Of a stretch of DNA of 64,000 nt, positions 42,058 to 51,315 are shown one piece after another. The stretch is from an uncultured Treponema sp. GTDB taxonomy: Bacteria; Spirochaetota; Spirochaetia; Treponematales; Treponemataceae. How positions within the stretch are numbered: the stretch's first letter is position 1; every line of letters begins with the position of its first letter. The notes under the pieces are model-generated. The model did not search any database, was not told the origin of the DNA, and saw nothing but the letters and a program-made list of their open reading frames with translations. Made by a program: the position numbers and the translations under genes. The DNA is taken from NCBI RefSeq assembly GCF_945873775.1, contig NZ_CAMCEC010000009.1:1-64000 (forward strand), written 5' to 3'.

Positions 42058-42131
42058 TATATCAAGATAGATATATTTATATATAATTTTAATTGATTAA
42101 TTTGATATAGTAGTATATTATTTTTGATATA
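42058..42131. promoter_or_regulatory. Three TTGATATA words between Xre and caspase operon
   Basis: TTGATATA occurs on the plus strand at 42102-42109 and 42124-42131 (22 bp apart) and inverted at 42058-42065, directly next to the Xre start codon. The last plus copy overlaps a TATAAT box (42128-42133). This fits autoregulation and control by the Xre protein. Confidence 0.55.
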
Positions 42132-42138
42132 ATTTTAT

Positions 42139-42156
42139 ATTGGGAAATTTCCCAAT
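42139..42156 (+). promoter_or_regulatory. 18-bp perfect palindrome at the caspase operon 5' end
   Basis: ATTGGGAAATTTCCCAAT is fully self-complementary. It begins 6 nt after the TATAAT box and ends 4 nt before GGAGGAA, so it lies at the predicted transcription start. It could be an operator or a 5'-terminal RNA structure. Confidence 0.75.
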
Positions 42157-42170
42157 TGTTGGAGGAAGAA

Positions 42171-43253
42171 ATGAAAAAACTTGGATGCGTGGCACTTGCC
42201 GCTATGCTTGGATTGATGGTTGTCGGATGTGCGAGTTCACAACAAAAGTTAGCAACGAAAGATATGAAAAATCTTTCATATGAGAATCAGTCTAATGGCG
42301 ATTTGGAGTTAATAAATCAAACACCTTATGATCTTGTTATTTTTGCAGGTTCAATACATCGTAACAATATTTTGGGAGGAATACGCAAAGATGGAGTTGG
42401 AAGTACTAGATTTTTCGATTTTAGTCCTTTTGTCTCTTCAAAGATTGGTGCATTTTTGTGTAGAGCTGTGAAAGCTGATGTTTATGCAGCAAAAGGTGGA
42501 TATGTATCGGAGGAAGATGTAATTTTTGCAAAACTTGTTACTTATGGCGATAATATAAAGTCGTCTTTTAGGATAACAGGTGAAGTTGGAGGAATGTCAA
42601 AGTTGCTTTTTGAAAACGCATCGCCTTATCCTGTAGAACTTCGTCTTAATGGAACTGATGGAGCTGTGCTTACAACTCTGCCACCTAATGCAAAAGAAAA
42701 ATATGTTTATGTAGATTATAATTCAAGAGGATATGTTTACTTTCCTACATATCTTATGTATGACAAAAGCAGCGGAAAAATGAGCAGTATTTCTGCAAAA
42801 GAAGAAGATGGCTTAGTTTCAAGACCAGCAAGAGAAAATGAAACTCCACAGACTGTAATAGTTCCTATGCCGAACAGCAAAATGTATGGGTCAAGAGTTG
42901 CATATCTTACAGTCAGAAATGAAAGTGGACGTGCTTTTATAATGAGAAATGATAATACAGAAATTTTCTCTCAAACCGGAAATACTATGATTAATTCTGG
43001 AGAAACGCTTACATTTGAAGTTGATTCAAAAGAAGAAGGACGTGTTTTCCGTGCTATAAATGCAGATTTCCGTGTCGGAGATGTTTCTAAACGTTATGTG
43101 AAATTTTTTGAAGGTGAGCCAACCGTTTTGAAAGCTGGTGTCGAATATGAAATTTCCGTATTCAATCAAAATGGTCTTGTAAAAGCGATAATTGATAATT
43201 CATCTGAACGTGTAGTCGAGTATAACTTGAATTCTCAACTTGAACTTGAGTAG
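42171..43253 (+). CDS. Exported lipoprotein with repeated Ig/PEGA-like units
   Basis: This is the first gene of the caspase operon. From ATG 42171 (after GGAGGAA) the 360-residue product has a lipoprotein signal ending VVGC (Cys20). An in-frame TTG at 42156 is rejected because it lies upstream of the ribosome site. Three similar units follow: LELINQTPYDLVIFAG, LLFENASPYPVELRLNG and LTVRNESGRAFIMRND, each leading to a beta-rich stretch, which resembles small Ig-like or PEGA-like modules. No enzyme motif is visible. A 13-bp hairpin separates it from the next gene. Confidence 0.75.
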   Translation: MKKLGCVALAAMLGLMVVGCASSQQKLATKDMKNLSYENQSNGDLELINQTPYDLVIFAGSIHRNNILGGIRKDGVGSTRFFDFSPFVSSKIGAFLCRAVKADVYAAKGGYVSEEDVIFAKLVTYGDNIKSSFRITGEVGGMSKLLFENASPYPVELRLNGTDGAVLTTLPPNAKEKYVYVDYNSRGYVYFPTYLMYDKSSGKMSSISAKEEDGLVSRPARENETPQTVIVPMPNSKMYGSRVAYLTVRNESGRAFIMRNDNTEIFSQTGNTMINSGETLTFEVDSKEEGRVFRAINADFRVGDVSKRYVKFFEGEPTVLKAGVEYEISVFNQNGLVKAIIDNSSERVVEYNLNSQLELE

Positions 43254-43260
43254 TTTTTTG

Positions 43261-43292
43261 AAAACTGGATGTTATTTTCAACATCCAGTTTT
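43261..43292 (+). terminator. Intra-operon hairpin (attenuating terminator candidate)
   Basis: AAAACTGGATGTT and AACATCCAGTTTT form a perfect 13-bp stem with loop ATTTTC, followed by GCCTATTTTTG. It may partially terminate after the first lipoprotein gene or stabilise its 3' end. Confidence 0.65.
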
Positions 43293-43315
43293 GCCTATTT
43301 TTGAGTTATTGAAAA

Positions 43316-45109
43316 ATGAAAAGAAATTTTATTCTTTTTATAAGTTTATTCATATTTTTTATCTCATGTAAATCATCAAATTTTCAATTTGGAAAAGAAG
43401 AAATTTCAAAAACTATTCGCATAGAAATTTTTAATAAAAGTGATTTCTCTGTTGAAATTGTTGAGAATAATCCAGATTCCATTTATTCAGTAGCAAAAGT
43501 AGATAAAAATGAATTGCATGTTATTGAGAAAAAACTTTTTGTATTGGACGAGATTACCTATTTTATTTATCCAAGATTCTTGATACCAATTGAAAACATT
43601 GTTATTCCAATAACTCAATACAATGGATTCAGAATAGAAACAAAAAATGGACTCAATCAAAGAATAGAAATTTCATTGATGGATAGTAGTTTTAAAAATC
43701 TTCCATATTATGTTGTTACGAAGAATAATTCAAATAAAGAAATTTCCGTAATGAACTCAAGTTCAAGAACTCCATATATAACAGAGAAAAATACAAAGTC
43801 TATAGTATCTGGTGAGAGTGGAGTTTATTCATCATTAAATAGAGAATTGTATTTAAACAAAAATATTTCAATGCTTGTAGAGCAAAATGGAAAATATTTT
43901 GACGTTCCATTTTATAAACCTGATTCGAGTTTTGTTTACACTTATAGTTTTAACGGAGATAAAATTGTTTTTGAAGACGCTCGTCCGATTGTAAAAATAA
44001 GTGAGCCTCTGTGGAATAAAGATTATTCTGATATGGCGCTTTTAAAGGCCTTTGGCTCAAAAAATGAAGATACTATATTTTGCATTGGAAACAAAATAGA
44101 AGAGGATAAAAATAGAAATAAGTTTTGGAGCGCATATCTTTGTGGCTTTGAAAATACTGGAACAAAAAAATGGGAGTCTAGTTTTTCTGAAAAAAATACT
44201 GATAACAGAATTTATGACGGAATTTTGCTTGAAAACAAGATAATCTGCGTGGGGCAGAGCATGAATGAAAAATCGAATTCTGGTCTTGTGCTTGCTGTAG
44301 ATTCTAAAAATGGTCATATTGATTCGTTTAAGATTCCCGAACTTTCAGGACTTTTTTCTGTAAGTTCATTCGGAGCAAATATTCTAGCAGCTGGATTTGA
44401 CCGTGGTGGTAGTCTTGCTGTTCTGAAGATTTCTTTTGAAACTGAAAATCCGATTTTTTCTTTAGTGTCATTAGAACTTCCTATAGCAGAATCAAATCTT
44501 GTGTATCATGCGTTATGTTTGTATAGCACTGAATCTGATAAATTCTTTTTATTCTGTAACAGACAAAATGAAAATGGGGAACTTCTTTCTTCTATACTAT
44601 GTCAATTTTCTTATGATGGAAAGCTTGTTGCAAAAGAAGATTTTGCAGGAAGTATAAAGTCTGTGTCATGCATGGTTCAGAATAGTAGTGGAGAAATTTT
44701 TGCAGGAGCAGAAACTTTCGGAACTGAAAAACCATCTGCTGTTGTAATAAAGGTTCTGGCTAATGGAAATTGGACTTACTTTTACAGTAATGAAAATCTG
44801 CCATCGTTTATAACATCAGTTTGCCTTTCTGAAAATGAAGATTTTATTGCATTTTCAGGTGTTCAAAATGCATCGGATTTTTACGGACATAATGGAAATT
44901 CATTTTTCGCTGGTATGGATTCTAATTCTACTGAGCAGCTTTGGTTTACTGAATATGAAAAAAAGCAAGATATGCTTCTTACAAATTTTTCTTTAGTACC
45001 TGAATATGGCTTTGCAGGAATTTTCTGTTATACGGATGAGAATGGAGTTATTAAACCTCCGTCTGCCTTAAAAAGAATGACATTAAACGGAAGTGTTCTA
45101 AAAAAATAA
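43316..45109 (+). CDS. Exported lipoprotein with propeller-like domain
   Basis: This is the second gene of the operon. The 597-residue product has a lipoprotein signal (FILFISLFIFFISCKSS, Cys18). Residues 30-230 contain beta-rich units like those of the preceding lipoprotein (IRIEIFNKSDFSVEIVENN). From about 240 onward repeated blades such as LCGFENTGTKKWESSFSEK, GLVLAVDSKNGHIDSFKI and FFAGMDSNSTEQLWFTEYEK suggest a beta-propeller. No catalytic motif is seen. The gene ends directly before the TTG-GAG-GAT segment that supplies the ribosome site of the next gene. Confidence 0.7.
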   Translation: MKRNFILFISLFIFFISCKSSNFQFGKEEISKTIRIEIFNKSDFSVEIVENNPDSIYSVAKVDKNELHVIEKKLFVLDEITYFIYPRFLIPIENIVIPITQYNGFRIETKNGLNQRIEISLMDSSFKNLPYYVVTKNNSNKEISVMNSSSRTPYITEKNTKSIVSGESGVYSSLNRELYLNKNISMLVEQNGKYFDVPFYKPDSSFVYTYSFNGDKIVFEDARPIVKISEPLWNKDYSDMALLKAFGSKNEDTIFCIGNKIEEDKNRNKFWSAYLCGFENTGTKKWESSFSEKNTDNRIYDGILLENKIICVGQSMNEKSNSGLVLAVDSKNGHIDSFKIPELSGLFSVSSFGANILAAGFDRGGSLAVLKISFETENPIFSLVSLELPIAESNLVYHALCLYSTESDKFFLFCNRQNENGELLSSILCQFSYDGKLVAKEDFAGSIKSVSCMVQNSSGEIFAGAETFGTEKPSAVVIKVLANGNWTYFYSNENLPSFITSVCLSENEDFIAFSGVQNASDFYGHNGNSFFAGMDSNSTEQLWFTEYEKKQDMLLTNFSLVPEYGFAGIFCYTDENGVIKPPSALKRMTLNGSVLKK

Positions 45110-45121
45110 TTGGAGGATTTT

Positions 45122-46162
45122 ATGAAAAAATATTTTAGCCTTATTTTGGTTGCGGTTTTGGCAGTTTCAACTTTTGCGCAGAATTCTATTTCTGACGGAA
45201 TACGCCGGTTTGACAATGTGCTTTTTGAAAAACAAATTCAGCGTGCAGAAACTGCAATCGGTTTTATCTATTATTCTGATTCTGAAACCTGTGGCTCTTT
45301 TGTTCCATGGATTAAAAATGAAATAAAACGAGCGGCTGCAAGAACAATGCGTATAAAGATTGTAGATACATCTTCGCTTTCTTCTGAAGGGCAGATTGTT
45401 GCAACTCGCGGTGTTTCTTTTGGGCAGTTGAAAAAGACTTCAGAGCAGAAAAAATATATTATATCGGGAACTTATTTTCCAAATGCAGAAAATGTTGAAC
45501 TGTTTTTGGATTTGAAGGATTCTACAGGTGAGCTTATTGCTTCTGAAAAGATTCTTGTTCCAATGGCGGAAATAAAATCCTTGAATTTGACTTTATTCCC
45601 AAAGAATTCCATGCAGGCAAATCAAATTCTTAAGGATTTCGAAGAGGCAAAAATTGCTTCTGCAAGTGAAATAAAAGTAAGTGTTTCTTCCTTAAAAAAG
45701 AACTCATTTGAAAAACTAAATATTCCCAAACCCGATTACCTTATTACAGCGGCTATGCTCGACAGCGAGGATAATCTTGTGAATATGCTTTATCCGAATG
45801 ACATTGTGAAGTTCATGATTTCTGTGGAGAAGGATTCTTACATTGCGATTCTGTGTATTGACGCTAACGGCGACAAGAACTGGCTTCCTATTGAGAACAA
45901 TTTCATCCGTGCAGGCGAAGTCCGCACTTTTCCTGATTTGAAAAACACAGTTTTTAAAGTTGTTGACGGTGTTTACGGAGCGGAGCAGATTTTGATTTAC
46001 GCTTCAACTTCGGAGAAAGGTATTCCAGAGCAGACTTCTACCGGGAAATATGCAAGAAACGACATTCAGAAAATCACACGCGGAATTATGGCTGTAAAAC
46101 AAAGTTCCGTTGAAAACTACGAAACCAGTGTTTTTAAGATTACGTATACTGTGATGGAGTAA
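45122..46162 (+). CDS. Exported DUF4384 domain protein
   Basis: This is the third gene of the operon, 346 residues from ATG 45122, preceded by GGAGG. A clean signal peptide (YFSLILVAVLAVSTFAQ) directs export. The N-terminal half (about 20-190) resembles proteins that assemble a periplasmic domain before DUF4384. The C-terminal DUF4384 domain shows LYPNDIVKFMISVEKDSYIA and LPIENNFIRAGEVRTFPD. DUF4384 is often coupled to caspase-like or kinase signalling proteins. Its DNA becomes noticeably less AT-rich from about 45725. Confidence 0.8.
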   Translation: MKKYFSLILVAVLAVSTFAQNSISDGIRRFDNVLFEKQIQRAETAIGFIYYSDSETCGSFVPWIKNEIKRAAARTMRIKIVDTSSLSSEGQIVATRGVSFGQLKKTSEQKKYIISGTYFPNAENVELFLDLKDSTGELIASEKILVPMAEIKSLNLTLFPKNSMQANQILKDFEEAKIASASEIKVSVSSLKKNSFEKLNIPKPDYLITAAMLDSEDNLVNMLYPNDIVKFMISVEKDSYIAILCIDANGDKNWLPIENNFIRAGEVRTFPDLKNTVFKVVDGVYGAEQILIYASTSEKGIPEQTSTGKYARNDIQKITRGIMAVKQSSVENYETSVFKITYTVME

Positions 46163-46166
46163 AATC

Positions 46167-48149
46167 ATGTTAAGAATCAAAAAACTTTTTAGCATATTTG
46201 TTATTGCAGGTGTTCTTTCATCTGCTTTCTCTCAGGAAGCCAAAAATGCCTTGCTAATTGCAAATGGTGATTACAGTGAGATAAAATCCTTGAGCCAGCC
46301 TGTGCCGGAAGGCGAGGAGCTAAAATCCGCCCTTGAAAGCATCGGTTTTTCCGTAATGTTTGTGAAAAATGCAAATCGCGATGAAATGTTTGATTCCCTT
46401 TTGGAATTTAAAAACAAGACAAAAAATGCAGGTGGAATTGCGTTCTTTCATTATGGCGGTCATGCAGTTCAGATTGACGGAAAAAACTATCTTATTCCTG
46501 TAAATTCAAAAATCGATGATGAAGGGCAAATTCGCTACAGATGTGTTGAACTTGACGAGGTTATGGACAGTATGACAGGGGAAGCCAATGTGGTTGTTCT
46601 GGATTCATGCCGTAATGATCCATTTCCGAATGGTAAGCATCGCGGCGGAGATACCCGTGGACTTGCAGCTGTAAGCCTCAAACCTAAAAATTCGATTATC
46701 GTTTATTCCGCGGAAGCCGGTGAAACCGCACAGGACGGAGTTTATACTCCCGCGCTCACAAAAAGAATTACGGAAAAAGGCAAGTCTATTGAAGAAGTTT
46801 TAAAGGAAGTCAGAAATGATGTTCTTCGGACTACTGCAGGTCAGCAGCTTCCCGGAGAATACCGTCAGCTTGTAAGCGATGTTTATCTTGCAGGGCGTTC
46901 AAGTTCTTTAGTGAAACAGACAGGCAGCATAATTGTTACTAGCGACATAGAAGGGGATTTGTACCTTGACAGCGATTTTAAATGCCATATAAGGGAAAAT
47001 GGTCCTCAAAAAATAGAAGATTTGCAGTCTGGAAAATATTATCTTGAAATCCGCTCTGGTGAAAAAAAGTTTTTTGAAAATATTTTAGTTGAAGCTAACA
47101 AGACTTTGGATGTTTTTGTAAAGTCGGGTGGAATTAATCTTTCAAGCAATGTTTCTGGTGAAGTTTACTTGAACGGAAAACGTTTTGGATACGTAGAGGC
47201 AGAAAAGGAACTGGAAATTTTAAAACTTGGCAGTGGAATTTATAAGATAGAGATAAAATCGGCAGATGGATTTATCTTTACAAAAAACGTAGAGGTAAAA
47301 ACTGGGGAGAAAACTTCTGTACAGATTCAGGCAACAAAAGTTATGTGCCAGGTAAACAGTCTTGGAAAACTGACTATAAATGGCAAGGATTTTGGAGAAA
47401 TAAAAAAGGATAAAGTTCTTCTTTTGCCTAATGGTGAATATAAATTTTCCTTTGCCATTGGAAAACAAAAACCTAAAGAAGAGAAAATTTCTACTGCTAG
47501 TAAAAGTTCATTTGAAATAAATTTTAAGACTACAAAACTTGCTGTTGAAAGTCTTATTGATGGAAGACTTTATATCGATGGTATTTACTATGGCTATGTA
47601 ACTAAAAATAGAACTTTTAATGTTGATTCTCCTCTTTTTGAGGGAACGTATGATATAGAAGTTGTGTCTGGAAAAACAAGAAACTGGAGCAATTCATATA
47701 TAAGCGAAAAGTCATATTCTGTTAAGTTAAATAATTATAAAAATGATTCATTCTTCAATGTAGATTCTTATTCTTGGGCAAACGCCTCTATAGGATTTGG
47801 ACTATTCGGTGGATATAGAACTGTTCTTGATAATGATAATGTAGGTTTCAATGCAGGTATTAATTTTGAATTGTTTAATTTTGGTAAAATGAAATTAATG
47901 TTTAATTATTATATAAATGATAATGCAGAGAGTTCGTTTGAATTTCCTTTCTTGGAATTGGGAATTTACTTGTTTAATAATAAACGTATTGCTTTTTCTG
48001 TTGGTGCAGGTACAGATTATAGCTCAATGTATTTTCCGTTGAATTTGGAATTACGAATAAATAATAAATTTTTACTCTATGGAGATTATTGTTTAAAATC
48101 AAATGCTGTAAATGTTGGTGTTCAGTATAATATTTTCCGTTTTCTTTAG
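46167..48149 (+). CDS. Exported caspase-like (C14) protein with PEGA repeats
   Basis: This is the fourth gene, starting 4 nt after the DUF4384 stop with GGAG upstream. The 660 residues begin with a signal peptide (LFSIFVIAGVLSSAFSQ). A C14 caspase domain (about 25-235) has the His-Cys dyad: His99 in FFHYGGHAVQ and Cys148 in VVVLDSCRNDPF. About four PEGA-type units follow (255-530; e.g. GSIIVTSDIEGDLYLDSDFK, VSGEVYLNGKRFGYVEAEK, GRLYIDGIYYGYVTKN). The last 130 residues (SYSWANASIGFGLFGGYRTV onward) alternate like an outer membrane barrel. It is probably a surface- or periplasm-located protease or receptor. Confidence 0.82.
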   Translation: MLRIKKLFSIFVIAGVLSSAFSQEAKNALLIANGDYSEIKSLSQPVPEGEELKSALESIGFSVMFVKNANRDEMFDSLLEFKNKTKNAGGIAFFHYGGHAVQIDGKNYLIPVNSKIDDEGQIRYRCVELDEVMDSMTGEANVVVLDSCRNDPFPNGKHRGGDTRGLAAVSLKPKNSIIVYSAEAGETAQDGVYTPALTKRITEKGKSIEEVLKEVRNDVLRTTAGQQLPGEYRQLVSDVYLAGRSSSLVKQTGSIIVTSDIEGDLYLDSDFKCHIRENGPQKIEDLQSGKYYLEIRSGEKKFFENILVEANKTLDVFVKSGGINLSSNVSGEVYLNGKRFGYVEAEKELEILKLGSGIYKIEIKSADGFIFTKNVEVKTGEKTSVQIQATKVMCQVNSLGKLTINGKDFGEIKKDKVLLLPNGEYKFSFAIGKQKPKEEKISTASKSSFEINFKTTKLAVESLIDGRLYIDGIYYGYVTKNRTFNVDSPLFEGTYDIEVVSGKTRNWSNSYISEKSYSVKLNNYKNDSFFNVDSYSWANASIGFGLFGGYRTVLDNDNVGFNAGINFELFNFGKMKLMFNYYINDNAESSFEFPFLELGIYLFNNKRIAFSVGAGTDYSSMYFPLNLELRINNKFLLYGDYCLKSNAVNVGVQYNIFRFL

Positions 48150-48233
48150 TTTTAGATTTTTTTTTATGAAGTAAGTCTACCTTGGTTGTTTTTTTTGCAG
48201 AACTAAGTTTGGAATTCAAATTGGAGTAGAAAA

Positions 48234-51200
48234 ATGAAGAGAAAGATTTCTAAAGTATTGCTGTCGTTGTTTTCCTTTATATCAATAGTAAGCGTTTGTT
48301 CTGCCCAAAATACAGCGAGAGGAATTGTTGCGGAAAAGTCTTTGAGCTTTAAGAATTTTGATGAACCTGAAATTTGGGTTGAAAATATATTGGGTATTAA
48401 TTGCGAGCCAGTAGCTTTTACAAGTGATTTTTCTTGTGTAGTTTTAAAATCTCTTATTGATAGGAAAATTTTTTATATTGCCAATTTTCAAACTGGGGAA
48501 TACTTTTGCATTGGAAAAAAAACAGCTAAGATTTCTAAAGATGAAAAATATCTATGTATTTTTTATTCAAATGAGGATTGTATTGTTTATGATTTAAAAT
48601 CAAAGAAAAAAACTGATATAACTATTGATGATTTCTTGGAAATAGAAGATGTTTCGTATGATGATGAAAAAAGTATTGAAAAGCAGTTAGGTATTGAAGA
48701 TTGGATTAGTGACTGGTATAGCATAAAAGAAAAGGGCAATAGCAAAGTGTATTTAGGCATTGGTGAAGAAAAATTGTATGGAGCTGATTTGACAAATAAA
48801 AAACAATTAGTATTTAATACTAAGTTTTTTTCAAATTATAGACAAGCATATATTTATAATAATAAAAAAGATAAAGAAAATATGAGAAACCCTGACTCTA
48901 TAATTGTTACTACAAAAAATAATGAATTAACCCGTTTTAATCTAAAAGGAAGACAACTGAATGTGTATAAAAATAGTAGTGAATGTTATATTGAAGATTT
49001 TTATCAAGATGACAATTACTTGATAGTTTTTTACACTAATCAACTTCGTGTATACGATATTTTTTCAAGTAAATTAATAGAAAGTTTTATATTGCCAGAT
49101 GATTTTCCATTTTGTTGTGAGTATAAATTTTATTTAGATTTAAGTAATAAAGTTATTTTTGTTTATAATAGTCGTTTTATTATTTGTAAGTATAGCTTTG
49201 ATGTTGAAAAGAACGTATGGAACTATGACGATATGTATTTATCTGACATAGATGGTGATGATCGTTTGCTTTTATGTTATAATGATGAATACGAAGATAA
49301 TCGATATGAGAATATATTATTCTACTCGGCTTATGATGATTTAAATAAACAAGAAAAAATAATAGCTTTTAATCTTGATAATATAAATATTGAATTTGAA
49401 TTTCGATTGAATTTTGATTTAGATAAAACTTTAAAAAAATGTTTCAAAGAAAAATCTATAGGTGAATATTATGGAGTTATTATTTTTAATGAAACTGATA
49501 ATTCTATATTTTTTTTACTTTGTTATAAAGATGAGGATAAAGATAGTTACTATATTGCTTATGTTGAAAAATGTTTTTCTGATGGAAGAAATTCTATAGT
49601 AATTAATTTAGAGAAAGAGAGCTGTAAAGTTATTATTGAAGACTATATTTTTTTATTTACAGAAAATGGTAGTTTTGAACTATATAATATAGAGAATCTA
49701 GCTAAAATTTATTCATATAAAGGTAACGGTAAGTATGTTAAATATACGGTAAATAAAAATAAAATATATCGTTTTGAAGATGAAAAGTTGAAAATTATTT
49801 CTGCATCTGGAAAATTGGAAAAGGTTATATCTAGCTATGAGGAATATTTTAATTCTGAATATTTTCAAGAATTTATTTTTATATCTGCACAAGGTTGTTC
49901 TGTTCGCAATCCTTTTAAATATGATACAAAATATCCAGCTGATAGTTTTTATTTCTTTTCAGAGCTATATCATTTTAATTTTTTCTCCAACGGCGACTAC
50001 CTCACATACACGCCCGAAGGTTTCTTTACTGGCACGGAATGGGCTATGAAGAATCTTGTGCATATTGTTGACAGCATGGATGTAATTGGCATTGATCAGG
50101 TTTATGACAAGTTGTATCGTCCGGATTTGGTTGCGGCTAAAATGCGCGGCGAGGATATTTCAGAATATGCAAAGAAAGTGAATCTTGCTTCGATTGTGCG
50201 CAGTGGAAATGCGCCTACTGTTGCTATAAAAAATCTGCCGGAACTGTCTGACAGCCGAGATGTTACTTTTGATGTGTGTGTGCAGAATACTGGCGGCGGA
50301 ATAGGGAATGTCAGCATTGTCTTGAACGGAAAAACAATCCGGCTTTCAGAAGGCGTTGCGTCGAGCAAGGGCGAGTAGAAAATATTCAGGCATACAGTTA
50401 CCTTGCAAAACGGACAGAATAAAATTGAAGCATTTGCAATGAATTCCGCTGGAATGATAGAGAGCCGTAGGGCTAGTGCAGATGTAAACTGGCAAGGAAA
50501 AACTTCCAAGCCGAATCTGTATGTTCTTACAGTTGCCGTGAACAAGTATCGCGACAAAGATTTGTGGCTTAATTATTGCGTGCCGGATGCAGTTTCAATT
50601 GAAGAATCATTCAAAAAACAGCAGAACGGACTTTACGAGAATGTTTGCGTTTATTCGCTAAAAGATTCCGAGGTCACAAAAGATGGCTTGGAGCAAAAGT
50701 TTAAGGAGCTTTCTTCAATAGTAACTGCTGATGATGTTTTTGTTTTCTTTGTTTCAGGACATGGAACGGCTTACGATGACGGCGACTATTATTTTATTCC
50801 TGTGAATTTCCGCTACACGAATAAGACTGATATTCCGCTTAAGGCAATTTCAAAAAGCGATTTGACGAAAAACCTTTCGCTTATAAAAGCTGGAAAAACT
50901 TTGATGATGCTTGACACTTGCAATTCTGGCGCGTTCTTTGCGGATTCAAATAAGCGTGTAATGGGTGATAAGGGAATATTCGAGCGTCTTTCAAGGGCAA
51001 CAGGTCATGCAGTTCTTGCGGCGGCTTCGGACAGTCAGTCTGCAATGGAAGGCTACAACGGTCATGGTATTTTTACTTATGTACTTTTGGACGGACTTGC
51101 GGGAAAGGCGGATTCAAATGATGATGGCTTTGTATCTTTGACAGAACTTTCAAGCTATGTAGAAAATCAAGTGCCTGAACTAAGCTATGAAAAATGGGGA

Positions 51201-51269
51201 TATGAGCAGGTTCCACAGAAAGAGCTGCGCAGGCAGGATTTCCCTATTGCAGAAAAACTATCAGAGTAG
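48234..51269 (+). pseudogene. Exported propeller-caspase protein interrupted by in-frame TAG
   Basis: This is the fifth gene of the operon. One reading frame of 1,011 codons is broken only by TAG at 50376-50378 (codon 715). The first part (714 residues) has a signal peptide (LLSLFSFISIVSVCSAQ) and an Asp/Tyr/Asn-rich propeller-like region. After the stop the same frame continues with an Ig-like end (NGQNKIEAFAMNSAG) and a C14 caspase domain with His843 (FFVSGHGTAYDDGD) and Cys896 (MMLDTCNSGAFF). From about 49985 the DNA is much less AT-rich, so the gene looks mosaic. It is a nonsense pseudogene, unless the stop is read through or the C-terminal part is restarted at TTG 50403. Confidence 0.82.
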
Positions 51270-51275
51270 CGATGT

Positions 51276-51303
51276 AAAAAAAATGCCGGATTTCAGTCCG
51301 GCA
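51276..51303 (-). terminator. Terminator of the galactan operon
   Basis: On the minus strand TGCCGGA and TCCGGCA form a 7-bp stem with loop CTGAAA, followed by eight T. It lies 12 nt after the GH53 stop codon. Confidence 0.9.
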
Positions 51304-51315
51304 ATAACAAGTGAT

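Noticed and set aside
45110-45121. TTG at 45110 as start of the DUF4384 gene
   Set aside because: TTG-GAG-GAT contains the ribosome site for ATG 45122, which begins a clean signal peptide.
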